DNA from: Mycobacterium rhizamassiliense
GTDB taxonomy: Bacteria; Actinomycetota; Actinomycetes; Mycobacteriales; Mycobacteriaceae
Length of the DNA: 64,000 bases
Direction of reading: 5' to 3'
Assembly: GCF_900157375.1 (NCBI RefSeq)
Contig: NZ_LT721901.1
Location: 3,396,315 to 3,460,314 of the forward strand
Under the pieces are notes generated by a model. The model ran no database searches. It worked only from the letters and a program-made list of their open reading frames with translations, and was not told the DNA's origin. Shown here piece by piece: positions 8,791-17,154 of the stretch (position 1 is its first letter; each line of letters begins with the position of its first letter). A program made the position numbers and the translations under genes.

Positions 8791-8799
8791 CATTCGTGC

Positions 8800-10395
8800 C
8801 TAGGCTGGGCGTTCCAGCGCCCGCAGCCCCAGTGAAAACACCAGCCGCACTTCGGGATCGGCCAGCGACGTCGACAACAGCTTTTCGATCCGGCGCACCC
8901 GGTAGCGGACCGTGTTGGGATGCACCTGCAACAGGTACGCGGCGGCCGCGACGTCGCCGAAGCTGTCCAGGTAGACCCGCAGCGTCTCGGTCAGAACCGG
9001 ATCCCCGGCGCTCAGGTCGCGGATCCGCGGATCGACCAGCCGCTCGTCGGCGCCGACCAGCGTGACGATCTCGTCGAGCAACACCGTGGTGCGCGCCTCG
9101 GCCAGCGAGGTCACCCGCCCGATCGAAATCGGGTGTCGCCCAGCGCTATCCAACACGCGATCCACCTCGCCACGCGCCACCGCGATCCCGGATAGGCCCG
9201 CGATCGGCACGGCGATGGCCGCCCGCAGCTCGACGCCGAGTTCGGTGCGCAGCGCGCTGATGGTGCCCCGGACCCACGACGCGACCGACCGGGCCGTCGC
9301 GGTCTGCGGCAGCAGCACATAGATTCGTGAGCCGCGCGAGGCTACCTGTGCATCTCGGCGAAAAGCGCTGGCGCTCAATGCCAAAACGTCGGTCAGCCGT
9401 GCGTGTCGGGCCCCGGCGTCGGCGGTGTCCCACCCGATCAGCGCGGCCTCGCCGTCGGCGGCCAGGCCGAGTTCCCGTGCGATGCCGGCCACGTCCGCCG
9501 GATCACCCTCCGTCAGGCCCAGCAGTTGTTGCACCCGCAGCGCATGCGTCGACGGCCGCGCCGCCAGCCGGAACATGATCCGCGCGGCCAGCACGGCCGC
9601 ACCACGCAGGATCTGCTCGGCATCCTCGGCCAGCGGCTGTGACCCCTGCTGCACCCAGATGGTGCCGGCGAACACCGGTGGTCGTCGCGGGCCGCTCGGC
9701 GGCTGGTAGATGCCGACGGCCAGCCGTGGCCGCAGCCCCAGCGCCGGGCGCTCGTCGACCCGCACCACCTCGTCGCTGGCCCGCAGCGCGTCGAAGATGC
9801 CCCACTGGCCGATCCACTTGAGGTGCTCGGGCGGCCCGGCGCGACCCAGGATCGACAGGCGGCGCAACTCGTCGGCCTCGTCGTTGGAGGCCGAATAGGC
9901 CAGCACCTGCGACTGGGCGTTTTCGATGCTGACCATGCCGTGAATCCGGTCGGCCAGCGACTGCGCCAGGCCGAACAGGTCGGTGCCCGAGTCGTCCACC
10001 GGGTCGCCGTGCCGGTGATGTTCGAGGACGTGGTTGACCAGCTGATACAGCCGTTCCCAGCGGGCCCGTGGCTCCACGGCCACCACTGCCGACCCGACCG
10101 CGACCGCCTTGCTCACCAGCGCGTCCGACGGCTCCTTGGCGAAGATGGCCACCGGCGCGCGCTCGTGGGCCTGCTTGGCGATCCAGCCAAGCGCCTCGTC
10201 TTCGGCGACGCCGAGCAGGAAGAAGACGTCGGCTGAGCCGGCCGCCGCCGCGAGGCCCAGGCGGACGTCGTCGGAGTCGATCAGCGCCGCCGAGCTCACG
10301 GGAAGGTCGAGGCCCCGCGGGGCGTCGACCAGGCCGACCAGCGTCGCGTCCAGCGCAAGCAGCAGCTGACCCAGTCCAACACCGGAGGTCCGCAT
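8800..10395 (-). CDS. pruC: PucR-type regulator of proline catabolism
   Basis: The 531-residue protein ends in a PucR-type helix-turn-helix (DSFGDVAAAAYLLQVHPNTVRYRVRRIEKLL, near residues 485-515). A GGDEF-like central part and an N-terminal PucR sensor region precede it. It is divergent from pruA-putA and matches PruC (Rv1186c), described as the activator of proline dehydrogenase genes in mycobacteria. ATG 10395 is preceded on the minus strand by TAAAAT ending 8 bases away, suggesting a leaderless transcript. One copy of the intergenic TGTCCGATT repeat overlaps that -10, so self-regulation is plausible. Confidence 0.88.
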   Translation of the reverse strand: MRTSGVGLGQLLLALDATLVGLVDAPRGLDLPVSSAALIDSDDVRLGLAAAAGSADVFFLLGVAEDEALGWIAKQAHERAPVAIFAKEPSDALVSKAVAVGSAVVAVEPRARWERLYQLVNHVLEHHRHGDPVDDSGTDLFGLAQSLADRIHGMVSIENAQSQVLAYSASNDEADELRRLSILGRAGPPEHLKWIGQWGIFDALRASDEVVRVDERPALGLRPRLAVGIYQPPSGPRRPPVFAGTIWVQQGSQPLAEDAEQILRGAAVLAARIMFRLAARPSTHALRVQQLLGLTEGDPADVAGIARELGLAADGEAALIGWDTADAGARHARLTDVLALSASAFRRDAQVASRGSRIYVLLPQTATARSVASWVRGTISALRTELGVELRAAIAVPIAGLSGIAVARGEVDRVLDSAGRHPISIGRVTSLAEARTTVLLDEIVTLVGADERLVDPRIRDLSAGDPVLTETLRVYLDSFGDVAAAAYLLQVHPNTVRYRVRRIEKLLSTSLADPEVRLVFSLGLRALERPA

Positions 10396-10397
10396 AT

Positions 10398-10438
10398 TGT
10401 CCGATTTTACTACCTAGACGCCAACATCCTGTCCGATT
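10398..10438 (+). promoter_or_regulatory. Direct repeats TGTCCGATT (candidate PruC sites) and pruC -10
   Basis: TGTCCGATT occurs at 10398-10406 and again at 10430-10438. The offset is 32 bp, about three helical turns, inside the 83-bp pruC-pruA divergent region. The first copy overlaps TAAAAT (complement of 10404-10409), the likely pruC -10 box. Two in-phase direct repeats between an activator gene and its target fit a regulator binding one DNA face. That PruC binds them is inference. Confidence 0.45.
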
Positions 10439-10478
10439 GGCCAACAGATCGCCGCCCCGGACCGAGGATCCTGGCCGT

Positions 10479-12110
10479 ATGGACGCGATCACCCAGGTGC
10501 CGACGCCGACCAACGAGCCGGTCCACGACTACGCCCCGCATTCCCCCGAACGCACCCGCCTGCGCGCGGAACTGGCCGCGCTCGCCGACCGCGCGATCGA
10601 CCTGCCGCACGTCATCGCCGGCAAGCATCGGATGGGGGACGGCGAGCGCATCGACGTCGTCCAGCCGCACCGGCACGCCGCGAAGCTGGGCACCCTGACC
10701 AACGCGGTGCACGCCGACGCGACGGCGGCGATCGACGCCGCGATGGCCGCCAAACCCGCCTGGGCGGCGATGCCCTTCGACGAGCGTGCCGCGGTCTTCC
10801 TGCGGGCCGCCGACCTGTTGGCCGGGCCGTGGCGCGAAAAGATCGCCGCCGCGACGATGCTCGGCCAGTCCAAGTCGCCGTATCAGGCCGAGATCGACTC
10901 GCCCTGCGAGCAGATCGACTTCTGGCGATTCAACGTGGCCTTCGCCCGCCAGCTCCTGACGCAGCAGCCGGTCAGCGGCCCGGGGGAGTGGAACCGCAGC
11001 GATTACCGCCCGCTGGACGGCTTCGTCTACGCGATCACGCCGTTCAACTTCACCTCGATCGCGGGCAACCTGCCGACCGCCCCGGCGCTGATGGGCAACA
11101 CCGTGGTGTGGAAGCCGTCGATCACCCAGACGCTGTCGGCCTACCTGACCATGCAGCTGCTCGAGGCCGCCGGGCTGCCGCCCGGGGTGATCAACCTGGT
11201 CACCGGAGACGGGATCGCGGTTTCCGATGTGGCACTGGACGATCCGCGGCTGGCCGGCATTCACTTCACCGGATCGACGGCCACCTTCCAGCACTTGTGG
11301 CGGCTGGTCGGCGCCAATATCGGCCGCTACCACAGCTATCCGCGGCTGGTCGGTGAAACCGGCGGCAAGGACTTCGTGCTCGCCCACGCCTCTGCCAACC
11401 CGGATGTGCTGTGCACGGCCCTGATTCGCGGGTCATTCGACTACCAGGGCCAGAAGTGCTCGGCGGCGTCGCGCGCCTTCATCCCGCGCTCGGTGTGGCA
11501 CCGGATGGGCGACGACTTCCTGGGCGCTGCCGCCGAGCTGAGTTTCGGTGACGTCACCGATCTGACCAACTACGGCGGCGCGCTGATCGACAAGCGGGCC
11601 TTCGACAAGAACGTCGGCGCGATCGAGCGGGCCAAGGGTGCGGCCGGTGTCACGATCGCCGCGGGCGGCGAATACGACGACAGCGTCGGCTATTTCGTGC
11701 GGCCGACCGTGCTGCTGTCCGACGACCCGACCGACGAGGCGTTTTCGACCGAGTACTTCGGCCCCCTGCTGTCGGTGCACGTGTACCCCGACGACTCCTA
11801 TGAGCGCATCCTCGACGTCATCGACACCGGGTCGCGCTACGCGCTGACCGGCGCCGTCATCGCCGACGACCGCGAGGCCGTGCTGACCGCGCAGGACCGG
11901 CTGCGGTTCGCCGCCGGCAACTTCTACGTCAACGACAAGCCAACCGGGGCCGTCGTCGGCCGCCAGCCGTTCGGCGGCTCGCGCGGCTCGGGCACCAACG
12001 ACAAGGCCGGGTCGGTGCTGAACCTGATGCGCTGGACGTCGGCCCGCACCATCAAGGAGACGTTCGTGCCCGCCACCAACCACACCTACCCGCACATGGG
12101 ATCCGACTGA
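10479..12110 (+). CDS. pruA: Delta-1-pyrroline-5-carboxylate dehydrogenase
   Basis: The 543-residue aldehyde dehydrogenase oxidises glutamate semialdehyde/P5C to glutamate with NAD, the second step of proline use. The family sites are present: FTGSTATFQ (cofactor loop), GETGGKDF (catalytic Glu region), and QGQKCSAASR with the catalytic Cys. The length equals that of the M. tuberculosis orthologue Rv1187. ATG 10479 starts a protein opening MDAITQVPTP. The stop shares its last base with the putA ATG, so the two are coupled. The upstream divergent pruC is the probable activator. Confidence 0.95.
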   Translation: MDAITQVPTPTNEPVHDYAPHSPERTRLRAELAALADRAIDLPHVIAGKHRMGDGERIDVVQPHRHAAKLGTLTNAVHADATAAIDAAMAAKPAWAAMPFDERAAVFLRAADLLAGPWREKIAAATMLGQSKSPYQAEIDSPCEQIDFWRFNVAFARQLLTQQPVSGPGEWNRSDYRPLDGFVYAITPFNFTSIAGNLPTAPALMGNTVVWKPSITQTLSAYLTMQLLEAAGLPPGVINLVTGDGIAVSDVALDDPRLAGIHFTGSTATFQHLWRLVGANIGRYHSYPRLVGETGGKDFVLAHASANPDVLCTALIRGSFDYQGQKCSAASRAFIPRSVWHRMGDDFLGAAAELSFGDVTDLTNYGGALIDKRAFDKNVGAIERAKGAAGVTIAAGGEYDDSVGYFVRPTVLLSDDPTDEAFSTEYFGPLLSVHVYPDDSYERILDVIDTGSRYALTGAVIADDREAVLTAQDRLRFAAGNFYVNDKPTGAVVGRQPFGGSRGSGTNDKAGSVLNLMRWTSARTIKETFVPATNHTYPHMGSD

Positions 12111-13078
12111 TGTCCGGCCTGTTCGCCAACACGCTGCGGCCCGCCATCATGGCCGCAAGCCGGCGCGAGGGATTGCGCCGAGCCGCCGAGGGGCTGTCGG
12201 TCACCCGCCGGGTGGTGCACCGCTTCGTGCCGGGGGAGACGATCGACTCGGCGCTGGATAGCGTTGCCGCGCTGCGGCAATCGGGTCGCTTCGTCAGCAT
12301 CGACTACCTGGGCGAGGATGTGTCCGACACCGACGACGCCGATGCGGCGGTGCGGACGTACCTAAACCTGATTGAAAGGCTGGGTGGCTTGGGCGATGAC
12401 GCCACAGTGGGCAGCCGGCCGCTGGAGGTATCGGTCAAGCTGTCGGCGCTGGGGCAGTCGCTGGAGCGCGACGGGGAGAAGATCGCGCGGGAGAACGCGT
12501 GGTCGATCTGCGACGCCGCCCAGCGTGCCGGTGTATGGGTGACGGTGGACGCCGAGAACCACACCACGACCGATTCGACGCTGGGCATCGTGCGCGACCT
12601 GCGGGCCGAGTTTGGATGGTTGGGCACGGTGTTGCAGGCCTACCTGCGCCGAACCCTGGGCGACTGCGAGGAATTCGCCGCGTCCGGCGCCCGGATCCGG
12701 CTGTGCAAGGGCGCCTACGACGAGCCGGCATCGGTTGCCTATCGGGGCAACGCCGAGGTCACCGAGTCGTATCTGGCCTGCCTGCGGGTGTTGATGGCCG
12801 GAACGGGGTATCCGATGGTCGCCTCACACGACCCGGCCATCATCGGCGCGGTGCCCGCGATGGCAAGCGAATCGAGCCGCGGGACACGCGAATTCGAGTA
12901 CCAGATGCTGTACGGCATCCGCGACGACGAGCAGGTGCGGCTCGCCTCGGCCGGTGACCAGGTCCGGGTGTACGTGCCGTTCGGCACGCAGTGGTACGGC
13001 TACTTCATGCGCCGGCTCGCCGAGCGCCCCGCCAACCTGACGTTTTTCCTAAGGGCCCTGGCGCAGCGCCACCGTTGA
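12110..13078 (+). CDS. putA: Proline dehydrogenase (monofunctional)
   Basis: The 322-residue FAD enzyme oxidises proline to P5C and feeds PruA. The TIM-barrel proline dehydrogenase domain (PF01619) covers most of it, with SVKLSALGQSL, VTVDAENHTTTD, RIRLCKGAYDEPA and a C-terminal YVPFGTQWYGYFMRRLAERP, the last carrying the proline-binding arginines. It is the short actinobacterial type, matching Rv1188, not the large bifunctional PutA. Translation is coupled to pruA by a one-base stop/start overlap. Confidence 0.95.
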   Translation: MSGLFANTLRPAIMAASRREGLRRAAEGLSVTRRVVHRFVPGETIDSALDSVAALRQSGRFVSIDYLGEDVSDTDDADAAVRTYLNLIERLGGLGDDATVGSRPLEVSVKLSALGQSLERDGEKIARENAWSICDAAQRAGVWVTVDAENHTTTDSTLGIVRDLRAEFGWLGTVLQAYLRRTLGDCEEFAASGARIRLCKGAYDEPASVAYRGNAEVTESYLACLRVLMAGTGYPMVASHDPAIIGAVPAMASESSRGTREFEYQMLYGIRDDEQVRLASAGDQVRVYVPFGTQWYGYFMRRLAERPANLTFFLRALAQRHR

Positions 13079-13088
13079 GTGTGTAGTC

Positions 13089-13108
13089 CGGGCGGGAAAT
13101 CCGGCCCG
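13089..13108 (+). terminator. Hairpin after putA, possible terminator
   Basis: CGGGC at 13089-13093 pairs with GCCCG at 13104-13108, with further G-C pairs inside the loop. It begins 11 bases after the putA stop. No T-run follows, so termination strength is uncertain. Confidence 0.3.
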
Positions 13109-13164
13109 ATGTCGCCCTAGCCGCACTGGACGCCCTGGGCGCACCGCTGAATCGGGCGCCTGGA

Positions 13165-13194
13165 TACACTGAAGAAATTGGAGTACTCATTCCA
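13165..13194 (+). promoter_or_regulatory. Candidate -10 (TACACT) and TetR operator TGGAG-N6-TTCCA
   Basis: TACACT at 13165-13170 fits TANNNT. The imperfect inverted repeat TGGAG N6 TTCCA follows at 13179-13194, where the transcription start should lie, about 20 bases before the TetR ATG. The same arms and spacing recur at 13851-13866 before the monooxygenase gene. This fits an autoregulated TetR repressor. Confidence 0.45.
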
Positions 13195-13214
13195 GTCTGA
13201 TTCGCAGGGGTTTG

Positions 13215-13826
13215 ATGGAGCATCGCGCCAAGCTGACGGCAAAGGGTCGTGCGACCCGGGAACGGATCGTGCGCGCGGCCGCGCAGTTGATGGCCGAACA
13301 CGGGGTAGCGCACACCACCATCAAGGATGTCCAGGCCGCGGCCGGCGTGAGTGCATCGCAGATGTACCACTACTTCTCCGAGAAGAGTGAGCTGGTGTCC
13401 GCTGTCGTCGAGGGCCAGAGCGACCAGATTCTGGGTAGCCAGGAGTTGGCGCTTGCGCAGGTCCACAGCATCGCGGAGCTGTCGCGATGGCGACACTTGA
13501 TGGTCGAAGCAATGCGAGACAAGGGTTGCACCGGCGGTTGCCCCATCGGATCGCTGGCCAACGAGTTGGCTGAGACCGACCCGCCGGCGAGGGCTCGGCT
13601 GGAGGGGGCGTTCGCGCGATGGCAGGCACTGATCACCGACTGCCTCACGGCAGCTATGGCACGGGGCGAGCTCCCGCCCGGGACTGACGTCGACCGGATC
13701 GCGCTGTCCCTGCTCGCGGGGATCCAGGGCGGCTTGTTGCTCAGCCAGGTACACCGCGACACCAAGCCGTTGGAGGCAGCAATCGACACGATGATCGACT
13801 ACCTGCGCCGCTTGGCGCCCGGCTAA
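13215..13826 (+). CDS. TetR/AcrR-family repressor, likely of the adjacent monooxygenase gene
   Basis: The 203-residue protein has an N-terminal TetR helix-turn-helix (residues about 12-58: TRERIVRAAAQLMAEHG and KDVQAAAGVSASQMYHYF). The C-terminal half carries GCTGGCPIGSLANELAE, a motif seen in LmrA/YxaF-like TetR proteins. ATG 13215 follows CAGGGG; a TTG one codon earlier is possible. The two nearby TGGAG-N6-YTCCA sites bracket the gene, one in its own promoter and one before the FAD monooxygenase. The ligand is unknown; flavin-monooxygenase substrates such as aromatics or antibiotics are a guess. Confidence 0.85.
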   Translation: MEHRAKLTAKGRATRERIVRAAAQLMAEHGVAHTTIKDVQAAAGVSASQMYHYFSEKSELVSAVVEGQSDQILGSQELALAQVHSIAELSRWRHLMVEAMRDKGCTGGCPIGSLANELAETDPPARARLEGAFARWQALITDCLTAAMARGELPPGTDVDRIALSLLAGIQGGLLLSQVHRDTKPLEAAIDTMIDYLRRLAPG

Positions 13827-13850
13827 TCGAGCGTCGCGCACGAATTTTTT

Positions 13851-13866
13851 TGGAGTTGAGGCTCCA
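13851..13866 (+). promoter_or_regulatory. Second TetR operator-like site TGGAG-N6-CTCCA
   Basis: A 5-bp-arm inverted repeat at 13851-13866 has the same arms and N6 spacer as 13179-13194, with one arm base differing. It lies 25 bases after the TetR stop and 90 bases before the monooxygenase ATG, where a weak TTGGAG/TATTGG promoter (13850-13855, 13872-13877) could overlap it. Confidence 0.45.
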
Positions 13867-13955
13867 TTTTTTATTGGGCAAACTCGGTGGTGATCGCACG
13901 AATGCCCACGTGGAGGACGGTTTCCTGTGTCGGATGACGAGATCGCTGCCCCGAT

Positions 13956-15443
13956 ATGACGCAGGTGCTGATCGTCGGCGCCGGGCCGACTGGGTTGATG
14001 CTGGCGTACGAATTGCGCCGAGCGGGGATATCGGTACGGCTGGTCGACCGGGCGCCGTGTCGCGGCAAGGCATCTCGCGCCGCGGCATTGAATCCCCGGA
14101 CGATGGAGGTGCTGGACCAGCGGGGCATGGTGGGTGAATTCCTGGGGAATGGACGTCCGTTGACGGTGGCCCATTTCGCCGGGATCGGCGTCGACTGGTC
14201 AACGTTGCCCACCCGCTACCCGTACCTGTTCGGTGTGCTGCAATCGGTCACCGAGAACATTCTCGAGCGTTTCGCGCGCGAGTGGGGCGCGGCCGTGGAA
14301 TGGTCCACCGAGGTGGAGGGTCTGGACCATGACGACGACGGCGTCAACGTTGAGCTGCAGACCGCGGACGGGCCGACCCAAGAGCGCGTGGACTATCTCA
14401 TCGGCTGTGACGGTGCGCGCAGCACCGTGCGCCGGCTCGCCGGTATTACGTTCGATGGCTCCGACGGGAGCATTACCTACCTGCTTGGCGATGTCGACCT
14501 TGCTGAATCGCCTTCGGATTGGCTGATATGCGACCGCAGGGCAACCGGCACGGTGTCGGTGATGCCGCTGGGTGCACTCAGCGGACAGCCGTGGTGTCGG
14601 GTCACGGTGACGGAGTATCGCCCCGAGCATTCGTACGAGCCGATGACGCTGGCGACGCTGCGCGAGTGCGCCATTCGGGTGGCCGGCACGGATTTCGGCA
14701 TGCACAAGCCGCTCTGGGTGTCATCATTCACCGACCACCATCGTCAGGCCGGCGAATATCGCCGCGGCCGTGTGCTGTTGGCGGGAGACGCCGCTCACAT
14801 CCATCCGCCGTTGGGCGGGCAAGGCATGAATCTGGGTATGCAGGATGCGGTCAATCTCGGCTGGAAACTCGCCTCGGTCATCCAGGGGCACGCATCGCAG
14901 GCGTTGCTCGACACCTACCACCAGGAACGTCACCCACAGGCCGCCCATGTCATGGTCAACACCCGAGCCCAGTCCGCCCTGCTCGAGTCCGGTGACAACG
15001 TCACGGCGATGCGCGCACAGCTGGCCTCGCTGCTGCGTGATGACGGTGCCAACGAGCGCCTGGCTGCGGCGATGTCGAGCATGGACGTCTGCTACGCCCC
15101 GGACGCACCGCACCCCTTGATCGGCAGGCGTGTCCCCGACGCTGAAATCAGAAGCGCGACGGGATGCCGCAGTGTTTTTCCCCTGTTGCACTCCCAACGC
15201 CCGGTACTGCTCGACTTCGAGCGCACACCCGAAAGACCCGCGGTCCTACCCGAGACCGTCGACTACGTTGCAGCCCAGCAGACGGGTCGCCGGTGGCGAC
15301 TACCCGTCGTGGGGTGGGTCGACGTGCCGTCGGCACTGCTGATCAGACCAGACGGCTACGTCGCATGGGCCTCGCCGGATTCGAGTCGGACCGGATTGCC
15401 CGCAGCGCTGGATCATCTACACGGCCGCGGGTCTGCCGCGTAG
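13956..15443 (+). CDS. Class A FAD-dependent aromatic monooxygenase (PheA/TfdB-Rox-like)
   Basis: The 495-residue flavoprotein hydroxylases family (PF01494) member has the dinucleotide motif VLIVGAGPTGLMLAYELRRAG at residues 4-24 (shortened here to its start VLIVGAGPTG), the DG motif CDGARSTVRR near 155, and GRVLLAGDAAHIHPPLGGQG near 270. A C-terminal thioredoxin-like tail of about 110 residues follows, as in phenol hydroxylase and rifampicin monooxygenase types. It needs FAD and NAD(P)H. The substrate may be a phenolic compound, a polyketide or a drug; sequence alone does not decide. Control by the upstream TetR is inferred from the shared operator. It converges on the next TetR gene. Confidence 0.85.
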   Translation: MTQVLIVGAGPTGLMLAYELRRAGISVRLVDRAPCRGKASRAAALNPRTMEVLDQRGMVGEFLGNGRPLTVAHFAGIGVDWSTLPTRYPYLFGVLQSVTENILERFAREWGAAVEWSTEVEGLDHDDDGVNVELQTADGPTQERVDYLIGCDGARSTVRRLAGITFDGSDGSITYLLGDVDLAESPSDWLICDRRATGTVSVMPLGALSGQPWCRVTVTEYRPEHSYEPMTLATLRECAIRVAGTDFGMHKPLWVSSFTDHHRQAGEYRRGRVLLAGDAAHIHPPLGGQGMNLGMQDAVNLGWKLASVIQGHASQALLDTYHQERHPQAAHVMVNTRAQSALLESGDNVTAMRAQLASLLRDDGANERLAAAMSSMDVCYAPDAPHPLIGRRVPDAEIRSATGCRSVFPLLHSQRPVLLDFERTPERPAVLPETVDYVAAQQTGRRWRLPVVGWVDVPSALLIRPDGYVAWASPDSSRTGLPAALDHLHGRGSAA

Positions 15444-15462
15444 CGATGCTCGATGTGATCGG

Positions 15463-16074
15463 TCACTGAGCGCGGCGGGTCCGCGGGCGCTCGCTGGCGA
15501 AACCGCGTACCACGTGGGCACGGACGAATTCCGCCGCCACGTCGGGGTCGTCCATGTCGAGTATCGACGACGGCGTGCTGAACAGTGAAAAGAGTATGCG
15601 CGCAAACCATTCGCCGGCGGCCTCGATGTCGAGGTCCTTGCGGACCTCGCCGGTGAGCCGGGCCGCCGACAGGTAGGGCGCGAAGAACTCGACGCATTCG
15701 CGCAGCAGCACGGCCGCGTCCTTGGTCAGCAGCAGGCTGATCGCGTCCTCGTCGAAGTATTTCTCCGAGGCAATCGCGCGCCGCGCCTGCGTGACGAATA
15801 CCGCCGCGGCACAAAGCTTGTCCTCGAGGGTGCCGCCCTCCCGGTCGATCGCCTTGGTCATCTCGCGATAGAACTGCTGCGAGGCGTGCTCGGCACACGC
15901 CTCGACGATCGACGCCTTGTCGGAGAAGTATTCGTAGATCGTGCTGCGCGATACGCCGGCGTGCTTGGCGATGTCGACGATCGTCGCCTTCTGCAAGCCC
16001 TGCTTGCCGAAGCACGCGAAGGCGGACTCCACGATCAGGTCGCGGGTATCGGTCTCCTGGTTCAACGCGGTCAT
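15463..16074 (-). CDS. TetR-family regulator at the end of the catabolic operon
   Basis: The 203-residue protein has a clear N-terminal TetR DNA-binding domain (residues about 8-55: TRDLIVESAFACFGKQG and VDIAKHAGVSRSTIYEYF) and a C-terminal ligand domain. ATG 16074 overlaps the stop of the alcohol dehydrogenase (ATGA), so it is the last cistron of the eight-plus-gene minus-strand operon starting with the P450. It is the best candidate to bind the perfect 21-bp palindrome at the P450 promoter and to sense an acyl-CoA or pathway intermediate, as KstR and KstR2 do for sterol genes. That link is inference. Confidence 0.88.
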   Translation of the reverse strand: MTALNQETDTRDLIVESAFACFGKQGLQKATIVDIAKHAGVSRSTIYEYFSDKASIVEACAEHASQQFYREMTKAIDREGGTLEDKLCAAAVFVTQARRAIASEKYFDEDAISLLLTKDAAVLLRECVEFFAPYLSAARLTGEVRKDLDIEAAGEWFARILFSLFSTPSSILDMDDPDVAAEFVRAHVVRGFASERPRTRRAQ

Positions 16075-17144
16075 CACGGAACCAACGCGCCCCTGGGCAC
16101 CAGCCCGGCGTCGGCCGAGGCGAATGCCTCGTTGACGTCGGCTAGGTGGAACGGCTTGGGCATCAGTTTCTCGAACGGAAAGCTGGTGTGCTGCAGGAAG
16201 GATAGCCCGACGGCCAGGGTGACCGGGTCGTAGAACATCACGCCGCGAACGGATTTGTTGCCGTAGACCAGGGAACTCGGGTCGAGCTCCACGGTGCGTC
16301 CCATCCCGACGTTGCCGACCTCGAGCAGGGTTCCGCCGTTGTTGAGGAATGCGATGCCCTCGGGAATGACGCCCGGCACGCCGACGACTTCGAGCACCCA
16401 GTCGGCGCCGATGCCGTCGGTGTGCTTGTGTACCCGCTCGGTGACCTCCGCAGTCGACAGCTCGCTGGCGTCGATGCAGCGGGTGGCGCCGAAATCTGCC
16501 GCGACGTCGAGCCGTTCGGCGATCTTGTCGATGACGATGACCTCGGCCGCCCCCGCCGTGCGCGCCACGGCCGCGGCGTTGATGCCCAGCCCGCCGGCGC
16601 CCTGGATCACGACGGTGTCGCCGAGCCGCACATCGCGCAGCGCGAAAAGCACCTGTGCCAGCGCGCAATTCAGTGGCGCGACGGCCGCGTCGGGCAGATC
16701 ATCGGGCACCTTGTACAGCGGCTGCCGCCGGCTGGTGTAGTAAAACTCGCCGTAGGCGGCGACGAAGTGCGGCGCCTGCTCGTGGGTGCGGTATTCGCCG
16801 GCCATCAGGTTCTGGCACGCGTACGACCGCCCGCGCGCACAGGCGTGGCACCGGCCGCAGAACCAAAAGTACGGCGTCACAATGCGATCGCCGACGGCCA
16901 GCGGTTTGCCGGTTGCATCGGTGCTCAGGCCGTCGCCGAGCTCGGCGATCTCGCCCACCATTTCGTGGCCCATGGCAAACGGGCAGGGCAGGGGGAGCTC
17001 GCCGCGGAAGATGTGCAGGTCGGATCCGCAGATGCCGGCCATCCGCAGCCGCAGTGCGGCCGCGCCCGGCGCCGGGGTGGACAGCGGAAACTCGGCCAGC
17101 TCGATCGGCCCCCCGATCGCGGTCAACACTGCGAGCTTCGGCAT
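16074..17144 (-). CDS. Zinc-dependent MDR alcohol dehydrogenase
   Basis: The 356-residue medium-chain dehydrogenase has a catalytic zinc site (GICGSDLHIF, GHEMVGEIAELGDG), a structural zinc cluster CGRCHACARGRSYAC, and a Rossmann segment VIQGAGGLGINAAAVARTAG. It probably oxidises a secondary alcohol to a ketone, or the reverse, with NAD(P). It lies ten bases after the Ltp2-like aldolase and overlaps the TetR gene, inside the catabolic operon. It could reduce or re-oxidise the ketone or aldehyde released by the aldolase. The exact substrate is unknown. Confidence 0.87.
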   Translation of the reverse strand: MPKLAVLTAIGGPIELAEFPLSTPAPGAAALRLRMAGICGSDLHIFRGELPLPCPFAMGHEMVGEIAELGDGLSTDATGKPLAVGDRIVTPYFWFCGRCHACARGRSYACQNLMAGEYRTHEQAPHFVAAYGEFYYTSRRQPLYKVPDDLPDAAVAPLNCALAQVLFALRDVRLGDTVVIQGAGGLGINAAAVARTAGAAEVIVIDKIAERLDVAADFGATRCIDASELSTAEVTERVHKHTDGIGADWVLEVVGVPGVIPEGIAFLNNGGTLLEVGNVGMGRTVELDPSSLVYGNKSVRGVMFYDPVTLAVGLSFLQHTSFPFEKLMPKPFHLADVNEAFASADAGLVPRGALVP

Positions 17145-17154
17145 GACGACCCCC

